Of a DNA stretch of 32,054 bases, positions 8,176-14,534 are shown one piece after another (position 1 is the stretch's first letter; each line of letters begins with the position of its first letter). The position numbers were made by a program, and so were the translations under genes. A model generated the notes under the pieces. The model made no database searches. It saw only the letters and a program-made list of their open reading frames with translations, and was not told the origin of the DNA. Where the stretch lies: the NCBI GenBank assembly GCA_039809985.1, contig JBDHWC010000025.1, positions 1 to 32,054 on the forward strand, written 5' to 3'. The stretch comes from JAICJJ01 sp039809985. GTDB taxonomy: Bacteria > Chloroflexota > Chloroflexia > Thermomicrobiales > UBA6265.

Positions 8176-8661
8176 TCACTGGCCGGCGGGAATGCCCTCC
8201 GGATGCCACGGCGGCCGGAGCGCGTCCGACCGCGACGCCGCGATCGTCGCCGCCCACTGGCCGGCGAGGGCCAGGACCGCGGCGAGCGCCATCACCCCCG
8301 GCGCGCCGACCGGTGCTCGTCCCGTCAGCATCGCGACCAGCAGCGACACCCCCGAGAGGTCGGGGTTGCGATCGAGCATGAAGCCACCGTTCGCCTGCAC
8401 GTGCTCCCACGCCCCGAACGCACTGACCGTCGGGACGACGGTCAGTGCCACCCAGAACGCCCGCACCGTCGGCCCTGACGGCCGTGCGCGGACCGCAGCA
8501 ATCGCCGCCAAGGCCGCGGCGCAGAGCACGAACGGCACCAACTGCACCGGCTCCTCCCAGTGCTTCGCCATCACCAGTTCCGCCACCGCGCCGGCGATCA
8601 CGACCACCGCCAACCACGTGAGGAACCCGCCAAGCTTCTCCAATGCCGTCTGCGCGGTCAT
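8176..8661 (-). CDS. Four-helix membrane protein of unknown function
   Basis: A 161-residue integral membrane protein with hydrophobic segments at about 12-32, 41-59, 70-88 and 125-141. I do not recognise the family. Two ATG codons are adjacent; the second (8661) is preferred because GGAGG then lies five bases upstream rather than two. The gene is divergent from the response regulator at 9003, and an 18-bp site almost identical to one in front of the regulator lies in mirror orientation upstream of it (8813-8830), which suggests control by the two-component system. Confidence 0.75.
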   Translation of the reverse strand: MTAQTALEKLGGFLTWLAVVVIAGAVAELVMAKHWEEPVQLVPFVLCAAALAAIAAVRARPSGPTVRAFWVALTVVPTVSAFGAWEHVQANGGFMLDRNPDLSGVSLLVAMLTGRAPVGAPGVMALAAVLALAGQWAATIAASRSDALRPPWHPEGIPAGQ

Positions 8662-8812
8662 CATTCCCTCCGACAGGCGACCGATGCCGCCGCTTGCGCC
8701 GGAACCGCTGTCGCGGCCCGCGCCGAGCCGATCTCGGAATCTCGGGCCCGGAGAACCGCCGGGCCTGCCATCCACCATCGACGGCGCGCCTTCAGGGCAA
8801 CCCGAGCGCGGA

Positions 8813-8830
8813 CTGGGAGTTTGCCGGGAG
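8813..8830 (-). promoter_or_regulatory. Two-component system box facing the membrane gene
   Basis: On the minus strand this reads CTCCCGGCAAACTCCCAG, 17 of 18 bases identical to the plus-strand site at 8873-8890. Half-sites are 11 bases apart, one helical turn, as for tandem binding of OmpR/PhoB-type regulators. It lies about 150 bases upstream of the membrane gene start at 8661. The two sites also form a long inverted repeat, so a structural role in RNA is an alternative. Confidence 0.5.
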
Positions 8831-8872
8831 AACCGGGCGCGCCCCATCGCCGGCCGGGCACCGCCGGGCCGA

Positions 8873-8890
8873 CTCCCAGCAAACTCCCAG
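8873..8890 (+). promoter_or_regulatory. Two-component system box facing the response regulator gene
   Basis: CTCCCAGCAAACTCCCAG contains two TCCCAG half-sites 11 bases apart, typical spacing for dimeric OmpR-family regulators. It lies 112 bases upstream of the response regulator start. A TACGGT at 8923-8928 may be the -10 element. The intergenic region 8662-9002 otherwise holds only the mirror-image box at 8813-8830. Confidence 0.5.
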
Positions 8891-9002
8891 ACAATCTTCT
8901 GGCGGCGACCAGCAGGCTCGGCTACGGTGTCACCATGCATGGCGCGGCCGAGGGCGCGCCGAGCCGCCTGAACGATCCCTGCCCGCGGAGGAGCACGCAC
9001 CG

Positions 9003-9734
9003 ATGGCCACCAGCGACGACCGCGCCGAGGGCGCTCGCATCCTCGTGGTCGAGGACGAGGAGCCGATCCGCGAGCTGGTCGCGACGGCGCTCCGCTTCCG
9101 CGGCTTCGAGGTCGAGGAAGCCGGCTCCGGGGCCGAGGCGCTCGCGGCGGCCCGCAACAACCGGCCGAGCCTGATCGTCCTCGACGTGATGCTGCCGGAC
9201 CTCGACGGCTTCACCGTCTGCCGCAAGCTGCGCGACGGCGGCGACCCGGTCCCGGTCGTCTTCCTCACGGCCCGCGACGACCCGGCCGACAAGCGGGCCG
9301 GCTTCACCGGCGGCGGCGACGACTACCTGACCAAGCCGTTCAGCCTCGAGGAACTGGTGCTCCGGATCGAGGCCGTGCTGCGGCGGTCGCGCGGGGCGCA
9401 GCCCGAGCCCGCCCGCCTCGTCGCCGGCGACCTGACCCTCGACGAGGACGCCCACCGGGTCTGGCGCGGCGAGCGGGAGGTGTTCCTCTCGCCGACCGAG
9501 TTCCGCCTGCTCCGCTTCCTGATGCAGAACCGGGGCCGGGTCCTCTCGAAGCAGCAGATCCTCGAGCAGGTCTGGGACTACGGCTTCGCGGGCGAGCTGA
9601 CCGGGGTCGAGACCTACGTCAGCTACCTGCGGCGGAAGATCGACGACCGCGACGCCCAGCTGCTCCGCACCGTCCGCGGCTTCGGCTACACCCTCCGCGC
9701 GCCGGACCCCGACCCGGCCGCGGCGGTCGGCTGA
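9003..9734 (+). CDS. OmpR-family response regulator
   Basis: A 243-residue response regulator. The receiver domain (about 11-125) has the acidic pair Glu17-Asp18, phospho-acceptor Asp61 in IVLDVMLPDLDG, Thr89 and Lys111 in YLTKPFS. The winged-helix effector domain (about 140-235) has the OmpR/PhoB pattern: LSPTEFRLLRFLMQNRGRVL, recognition helix around TGVETYVSYLRRKI, and wing RTVRGFGYTLR. The receiver resembles MprA/TrcR-type regulators of Actinobacteria. ATG at 9003 with GGAGGAG about nine bases upstream. The histidine kinase follows after 19 bases, so the two are co-transcribed. An operator-like direct repeat at 8873-8890 suggests autoregulation. Confidence 0.95.
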   Translation: MATSDDRAEGARILVVEDEEPIRELVATALRFRGFEVEEAGSGAEALAAARNNRPSLIVLDVMLPDLDGFTVCRKLRDGGDPVPVVFLTARDDPADKRAGFTGGGDDYLTKPFSLEELVLRIEAVLRRSRGAQPEPARLVAGDLTLDEDAHRVWRGEREVFLSPTEFRLLRFLMQNRGRVLSKQQILEQVWDYGFAGELTGVETYVSYLRRKIDDRDAQLLRTVRGFGYTLRAPDPDPAAAVG

Positions 9735-9753
9735 GCGGTCGGCCGGCCCCCCG

Positions 9754-11337
9754 ATGAGCATCGGGGCCCGCCTGACCGCGGGCATCGTCCTCCTCCTGCT
9801 GGTGGTCTTCGCGCTGCTCGGCGCGGTCGTCGTCACCACCACCCGGGCGACACTGGTGCAGCAGGTCGACGCCCGCATCCTCGCCGCCACCATCCGGCTC
9901 GACCCGCCCGGCTCCAAGGGCCGCGGCTCGTCCGGCGACGATCTGTCCCGCGTCGGACCGCCGCCGATGATCGCCGTCGGCGCGGACTTCTCCGACAGCC
10001 GCGACACCAGCCACAGCGACGACCACGACAAGTCCGACAAGTCCGACAAGTCCTCCCACGGCGGCAGCGGCAGCCTTGGCGCGGCCGTCGCCGCCACCGC
10101 CACCGCCCGCGACAGGACGACGACCGGCAACGCCCGCCAGACCTACGAGCGCCCGGTCGCCCGCGTCTTCGTCAGCGACCACGGCGACGTGGCCAGCATC
10201 CCCTCCGGCTATCCGGACGCGCCCGACCCGCTGCCGGCCCTGCCGTCGGACCCGGTCGAGCGCCTCGCGCCGCTGGCCGGCACCTTCATCACGCTGCCGG
10301 CGGAGGACGGCTCGCTGCGCTACCGCGCCTTGGTCCAGCGCACGCCCTCCGGCGGCATCGTCGTCACCGCCGCGCCGCTCTCATCGGTCCAGGACGCGAC
10401 CCGGCGGATCATCCGCTCGGTCGCGCTCGCGGGCGGCATCGCCCTGCTGATCGCCGTGCTCGCGAGCTGGGCGCTGATCCGGACCGGCCTGCGCCCGGTC
10501 GACCGGATGATCGAGACCGCCGCCGCCATCGGGGCCGGCGACCTCGCCCAGCGCGTGCCCGACGCCGACCCGCGGACTGAGCTCGGCCGGCTCGGCGTGG
10601 CCCTCAACCAGATGCTCGCCCAAGTCGAGCAGGCCGCCGCCGTCCGCGCCGCCAGCGAGGAACGGCTGCGCCGCTTCGTGGCCGACGCCGCGCACGAGCT
10701 GCGCACCCCCCTCACCTCGCTCCGCGGCTACGCCGAGCTCTACCGGCAGGGCGCGCTGACCGACCCGGCTGCCGTCGCCAAGGCGATGGACCGGATCGAG
10801 TCCGAGGCGATCCGGATGTCCCGCCTCGTCGAGGACCTCCTCCTCCTCGCCCGCCTCGACCAGCAGCGGGCGCTCGAGCGCGAGCCGGTCGACCTCGCCG
10901 CGCTCGCCCGGGAGGCCGCCGCCGACTTCGCCGCCGCCGACCCGGAGCGCCCGCTGGAGCTCAGCACCGACCCCGGGGCGGTGGTCCTCGGCGACCGCGC
11001 CCGCCTGCGGCAGGTGTTCGACAACCTGCTCGCCAACGCCCGGGTGCACACCCCGCCGGCAACGCCGGTCCACCTGACGGTCCGCCGCAGCGGGGAAGAG
11101 GCGGAGATCGTCGTCGCCGACGAGGGGCCCGGCATCCCCCCGGCGACCCGCAAGCGGATCTTCGAGCGCTTCTGGCGGGCCGACCCGGGCCGCGCCCGCA
11201 GCCGGGGCGGCACCGGCCTCGGCCTCGCCATCGTCGCCTCGCTCGTCGCCGCCCACGGCGGCACCGTCGCCGCCGGCGACGCACCGGGGCAGGGCGCGGT
11301 CTTCACCGTCCGGCTGCCGCTCGCCCCGGCCCCCTGA
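9754..11337 (+). CDS. Membrane sensor histidine kinase
   Basis: A 527-residue kinase, partner of the preceding regulator. Helix 1 at about 9-29, extracytoplasmic sensor about 30-220, helix 2 about 222-243, then HAMP (about 244-296), HisKA with phospho-acceptor His314 in DAAHELRTPLTSLRG, and HATPase_c with N-box DNLLANA (423-429), G1 DEGPG (456-460), F-box ERFWR (471-475) and G2 GGTGLGLA (485-492). The sensor contains a low-complexity Ser/Asp/His/Lys-rich insert (about 79-103) partly built from three exact copies of GACAAGTCC (10027-10053), repeating Asp-Lys-Ser. Such a segment could bind metal or be a flexible linker. The signal is unknown. A C-terminal stop at 11337 is followed by a 433-base non-coding region. 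Confidence 0.93.
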   Translation: MSIGARLTAGIVLLLLVVFALLGAVVVTTTRATLVQQVDARILAATIRLDPPGSKGRGSSGDDLSRVGPPPMIAVGADFSDSRDTSHSDDHDKSDKSDKSSHGGSGSLGAAVAATATARDRTTTGNARQTYERPVARVFVSDHGDVASIPSGYPDAPDPLPALPSDPVERLAPLAGTFITLPAEDGSLRYRALVQRTPSGGIVVTAAPLSSVQDATRRIIRSVALAGGIALLIAVLASWALIRTGLRPVDRMIETAAAIGAGDLAQRVPDADPRTELGRLGVALNQMLAQVEQAAAVRAASEERLRRFVADAAHELRTPLTSLRGYAELYRQGALTDPAAVAKAMDRIESEAIRMSRLVEDLLLLARLDQQRALEREPVDLAALAREAAADFAAADPERPLELSTDPGAVVLGDRARLRQVFDNLLANARVHTPPATPVHLTVRRSGEEAEIVVADEGPGIPPATRKRIFERFWRADPGRARSRGGTGLGLAIVASLVAAHGGTVAAGDAPGQGAVFTVRLPLAPAP

Positions 11338-11621
11338 CCAGCCCTCCACGCTCTGCTTCCGGTCCCGAGCGCCTTGCTGGCGACCGGATGAGATCCAAAC
11401 CCTGCCCAACCACGGAGTTGTCCAGTACGAAGACGCCCCCCAACGAAACTCCGGTCGGGAACCGTGCGGAGACCTGCCGCCGTCAGCCCTCATCCTCACG
11501 AGGCACGCCATGCCCGGGCGTGCCCCCGAACGGGCTGGAAGACCGTCACGCCGCGCGCCGCGCCCAGCAGCGCAAGCAGGGCGCGACCAGCGAGAAAAAC
11601 TCGGCGGGAACTCCAACCTTC
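11338..11621. other. Non-coding region between the kinase and the secreted protein
   Basis: No reading frame here shows the third-position bias of real genes. A weak inverted repeat (TCCGGTC near 11357 with GACCGGA near 11382) could end the two-component transcript. The promoter region of the next gene begins at about 11620. I see nothing else. Confidence 0.5.
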
Positions 11622-11655
11622 TTCCCAGCCGCCTCCCAGCCTCGCCCCCTATCGT
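11622..11655 (+). promoter_or_regulatory. Two-component system box and -10 element of the secreted protein gene
   Basis: TTCCCAGCCGCCTCCCAG (11622-11639) has the same two TCCCAG half-sites with 11-base spacing as the boxes at 8813 and 8873. Ten bases after it comes TATCGT (11650-11655), a plausible -10 element. Direct repeats standing in for the -35, about 10-11 bases ahead of the -10, are the arrangement known for PhoB-type activated promoters. A third, degenerate repeat (CCAAC at 11613) is in register. Transcription would start near 11662. Confidence 0.5.
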
Positions 11656-11770
11656 TGAACCCAACGGCGAACCGGCCCCACGACCCCGCCGGGACGCCGA
11701 GTCCAAGACCGAGCCGGGACGCCGCGCGGCGTCCCGGCCGACCGGCCCGGAGTTGGCCAAGGAGCACACG

Positions 11771-12367
11771 ATGACCCCACGCAGGCTGTTGACCACCATC
11801 GGCGCGACGGCGCTGACCCTCGGCACCGTCGTCGGCGGAACGGCCCTCGCCCCCCACGTCGCCGCCCAGGACGCGACCGTGACGCCGGCGACCTCCACCA
11901 CCGTCACCGTGCCGGCGGACGCGAGCACCACGACGGGCACCACCAGCCGGTCTGCCCAGCGCGAGGCCTTCCAACAGGAGCGGGTGAAGGCCTACCAGTC
12001 GTTCGTCGCCTCGATGGCGAAGGAGCTCAACGTCAGCACTGACGCGGTCGACAAGGCGATCCGTGCCTCCCTCAAGCAGGCTGTCGCCGACCAGCTCGCC
12101 GCCGGCACCATCACCAAGGAGCAGGCGGCGGCCGTCAGCGCGGTGATCGACGTCGCCGACGTGCCGATCTTCGGCGGCATGGGCGGCCCCGGCATGGGCG
12201 GCCCCGGCATGGAGCACGGCGACGGCTGGGACCGCGGCGACGACTGGAACCGCGACGACCACGGCAAGGACGGCCACGACGGCATGCCCGGCCGAAACAG
12301 CAGGCCCGGCGGATCGGACAATAGCGACGACAGCGGGAGCCTGCCGGCCCCGGCGCCGACGGCCTAG
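11771..12367 (+). CDS. Secreted protein with helical domain and Asp/His/Gly-rich tail
   Basis: A 198-residue protein with a signal peptide (about 1-33, MTPRRLLTTIGATALTLG then an Ala-rich cleavage region APHVAAQ). A Thr/Ser-rich linker follows, then a helical domain (about 61-130) with the pattern KELNVSTDAVDKAIRASLKQ and AAGTITKEQAAAV, common in secreted proteins of unknown function from Firmicutes and Chloroflexota. The tail (about 135-198) is built from GGMGGPGMGGPGM and Asp/His/Trp-rich segments (EHGDGWDRGDDWNRDDHGKD), which may bind cations. AAGGAG lies six bases before the ATG. The promoter carries the same box as the upstream two-component system, so it is likely a target; the Asp/His-rich tail echoes the Asp/His-rich insert in the kinase sensor. 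Confidence 0.8.
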   Translation: MTPRRLLTTIGATALTLGTVVGGTALAPHVAAQDATVTPATSTTVTVPADASTTTGTTSRSAQREAFQQERVKAYQSFVASMAKELNVSTDAVDKAIRASLKQAVADQLAAGTITKEQAAAVSAVIDVADVPIFGGMGGPGMGGPGMEHGDGWDRGDDWNRDDHGKDGHDGMPGRNSRPGGSDNSDDSGSLPAPAPTA

Positions 12368-12394
12368 GCCGCCGGACGAGCCCGGAAGCAGAAT

Positions 12395-12428
12395 GACGGG
12401 GCCGGGGCGCGCACCCCCCGGCCCCGTC
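12395..12428 (+). terminator. Strong hairpin after the secreted protein gene
   Basis: A 13-bp perfect stem (GACGGGGCCGGGG at 12395-12407 with CCCCGGCCCCGTC at 12416-12428) and an eight-base loop, 28 bases after the stop codon. There is no T-run, as is common in very GC-rich genomes. Confidence 0.6.
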
Positions 12429-12487
12429 GCCGTTGTCCGGAAGGGCCGCCGGATCGGGCCGAGGTGCGTCGGGTGCGGCCGGCATGG

Positions 12488-12638
12488 TATGCTGAACGAT
12501 GCAAACGCGAATGCGGCGATGACCGCTCGGAATATTCTTCCAGCGACCCAGAGAATCGTTCCGCCGAAAGCTGTTTGCCGAGCGTCTTACGTTGCGCATC
12601 CCGACGCCGCGTCGTCGGGCAGGAGAGGATTCGGCGGA
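12488..12638 (+). promoter_or_regulatory. -10 element and low-GC leader of the zinc-ribbon gene
   Basis: TATGCT (12488-12493) looks like a -10 element; no good -35 is seen. The 145 bases from there to the ATG are markedly poorer in GC than all flanking DNA (for example GGAATATTCTTCC near 12530) and contain no open frame with coding bias. A long unstructured 5' leader is the simplest reading. Confidence 0.35.
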
Positions 12639-12995
12639 ATGCCCGATCAGATCATCAGTTGCCGTGGCTGCGAGCAGCCGTTCACCTTCACCGCGGACGA
12701 GCAGAGCTTCTACGCCGACCACGGCTTCGCCACCCCGCAGTGGTGCGCAGATTGCCGCGCCAAGCGGCGGGCCCAGAAGGACGCGCAGGCTGCCGAGGCG
12801 AGCGGCCGGTTCGGTCGCAGCGGCGGCTACGGCGGCATGCGCCAGCTCTACCCGGCCGTCTGCTCCGCCTGCGGCCAGCCGACCGAGGTGCCGTTCGAGC
12901 CGCGCAGCGACAAGCCGGTCTTCTGCCGGCCCTGCTTCGCCGACCGCCGCAACGCGGCCCCCGCGGCTCCCGCCCCGGCCCCGGCCAGCGCCTAA
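12639..12995 (+). CDS. Tandem zinc-ribbon small protein
   Basis: A 118-residue protein with two zinc-ribbon modules. The first has Cys8-x2-Cys11 and Cys36-x2-Cys39, with the sequence CRGCEQPFTFTADEQSFYAD and WCADCRAKR typical of the probable zinc-ribbon domain zf-trcl. The second has Cys75-x2-Cys78 and Cys96-x2-Cys99 (YPAVCSACGQPTEVPFEP, PVFCRPCF). The modules are joined by a charged, then Gly/Arg-rich linker (56-67). The tail is Ala/Pro repeats. Such proteins are widespread in Chloroflexota and other thermophile-rich phyla; nucleic-acid binding is likely but unproven. ATG at 12639 with GGCGGA directly upstream and AGGAG farther away. A 30-bp perfect palindrome ends the gene. Confidence 0.88.
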   Translation: MPDQIISCRGCEQPFTFTADEQSFYADHGFATPQWCADCRAKRRAQKDAQAAEASGRFGRSGGYGGMRQLYPAVCSACGQPTEVPFEPRSDKPVFCRPCFADRRNAAPAAPAPAPASA

Positions 12996-13014
12996 CCGCT
13001 CGGCACCACGGCCC

Positions 13015-13044
13015 AGCGCCCGCCCGGCATGCCGGGCGGGCGCT
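13015..13044. terminator. 30-bp perfect palindrome after the zinc-ribbon gene
   Basis: AGCGCCCGCCCGGC and its exact complement meet at a central AT, 19 bases after the stop codon, followed by TCTGCT. It can terminate transcription in either direction. The remaining 13045-13179 contains only a small GGAGG/CCTCC hairpin near 13120 and no gene. Confidence 0.65.
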
Positions 13045-13179
13045 CTGCTATCTCCCGCGCTCCGAGCTGGCATGGGTCGGCAGTCGTCAGAAAGCGGGGA
13101 GCAGCGACAACCCGGGAGTCCGGCGGAGGGGTTGATCCTCCCTCAATCATCAATGGCTCCCCCTCGCCCGCCGCCTGCC

Positions 13180-13376
13180 GACAGGGGTAGGTATCCGAGG
13201 GATAGCGGTATCCGCGTCTCGCAACCGGGCCCGCCGGGACCGCCATCACCCCCCAGCCCCCTCTCCCGCGGCGGCGGGAGAGGGGGAGCAACTGGATCGG
13301 GGGAGGGCCAAGCCCTCCCCCGCGCCCCCGGATTGCCGCGGCGCGGCCGCTTTCCAACGGATACCTACCCCTTGTC
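13180..13376 (+). repeat. Dispersed palindrome-ended element, copy B
   Basis: A 197-bp element between convergent genes. The terminal inverted repeats are about 29 bp (13180-13208 and 13348-13376), starting GACAGGGGTAGGTATCCG on the left and reading GACAAGGGGTAGGTATCCG inward from the right. Inside are hairpin I, a 13-bp stem with loop GGCG (13257-13286), and hairpin II, a 10-bp stem GGGGGAGGGC/GCCCTCCCCC with loop CAA (13299-13321). The copy at 23611-23794 is the same element in the opposite orientation. No coding frame is inside. Confidence 0.8.
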
Positions 13377-13468
13377 AGCCACCGCCTGACGAGGACAGGT
13401 GTCCGGACGGCAGCGGCATCCGCTCTTGACGGACGCCCCCGACTCCCCGACTCCCCGACTCCGGAAGA

Positions 13469-14515
13469 CTAGTCCGTCTTCCGCACCCGCTCGATGCGGA
13501 GGGCGAAGACGTTCAGCAGCAGGGCAGCGAGGAGCACGATGCCCTGCAACGCCTGCTTGAACGTGATCGGGATGTTCGGCAACAGGTTCAGGCCGTTCGA
13601 GAGGACGCCGAAGATCAGCAGGCCGAGCACAGTGTTGCGGATCCCGCCCTCGCCGCCGAAGAGCGACGTGCCGCCGAGCACCACCGCCGCGATCGTGCTG
13701 ATCAGCACGTCCTCGCCCGCCGACGGGTTCGCGCTGCTGAGGCGGCCGATGAAGAGGAGGCCGGTCAGGCCGGCCGTGAGGGCCGAGATGAAGAGGCAGC
13801 TGGCGATCACCCGCCGGGTGTCGACGCCCGACATCTCGGCCGCCTCCCGGTTCGCCCCGGTCATGTAGACGTAGCGGCCGAACTTCGTGTACGTCAGGAT
13901 GAAGTCGCCGACCACCAGCACCGCGATCGCGACCAAGCCGATCACCGGGACGCCGAACAGTTGGTTGCTGACGCTGCCGACCGCCTTCAGCACGTCCGGC
14001 ACCTTGAAGATCGGCTTGCCGCCGGAGACCCAGATCGACAGCCCCCGCGCGATCGTCAGCATCGCCAGCGTCATCATGAACGACGGGATGCCGACGTAGG
14101 CGACGAAGAAGCCGTTGACCACCCCGATCAGGGCCGCGATCAGCAGCGCGACCGGGATGCTCCAGTTGCCGAGCCCGACCCAGTCCCCGACCCAGAAGAA
14201 CGCCGCCAGCACCCCGGTGAAGGTCGAGACCGAGGCGATGCTGAGGTCGATCTCCGCGCAGAGCAGGACGAAGGTGACCCCGGTCGCCGCCACCGCGATC
14301 GGCGCGATCTGGGTGACGACGTTCTGCAGGTTCTGCACCGTCAGGAAGACGTCGGTGGCGACGCTGAAGAAGACGAACATCGCGATCAGCGTCACCAGCG
14401 GCGCCAGGAAACGCGCGTTGCGGCTCGACCAGCCCAACGCCCGGTCCCAGCCGCTGACCGTCGCCACCGCCTCCGCCGCCGGGGCCTCCCCCCCGGCCGG
14501 TGCCTCGTTCACCAT
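13469..14515 (-). CDS. Sugar-type ABC transporter permease (RbsC/XylH family)
   Basis: A 348-residue inner-membrane permease with about ten hydrophobic segments from residue 36 to 340. Family marks are CAEIDLSIASVSTFTGVLAA near residue 86 (the conserved G-x-DLS-V-G block), VNGFFVAYVGIPSFMMTLAM, and GRYVYMTGANREAAEMSGVD near 215-235, the cytoplasmic loop that contacts the ATPase. It is the last gene of a three-gene operon (binding protein, ATPase, permease), 19 bases after the ATPase stop. Related systems import pentoses, galactose, inositol or other polyols; the substrate is not readable here. The start is the ATG at 14515. Confidence 0.92.
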   Translation of the reverse strand: MVNEAPAGGEAPAAEAVATVSGWDRALGWSSRNARFLAPLVTLIAMFVFFSVATDVFLTVQNLQNVVTQIAPIAVAATGVTFVLLCAEIDLSIASVSTFTGVLAAFFWVGDWVGLGNWSIPVALLIAALIGVVNGFFVAYVGIPSFMMTLAMLTIARGLSIWVSGGKPIFKVPDVLKAVGSVSNQLFGVPVIGLVAIAVLVVGDFILTYTKFGRYVYMTGANREAAEMSGVDTRRVIASCLFISALTAGLTGLLFIGRLSSANPSAGEDVLISTIAAVVLGGTSLFGGEGGIRNTVLGLLIFGVLSNGLNLLPNIPITFKQALQGIVLLAALLLNVFALRIERVRKTD

Positions 14516-14534
14516 CGCGCTCCCCCGTGCCCGC

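Noticed and set aside
13395..13434. GACAGGTGTCCGG followed by CAGCGGCATCCGC, resembling the left arm of the repeat elements
   Set aside because: Similarity is short with several gaps, and no matching right arm or internal hairpin follows; at most a degraded remnant.
13441..13463. Tandem copies of GACTCCCC just before the permease stop codon
   Set aside because: Fewer than three full units of 8 bases; a simple slippage repeat without wider structure.
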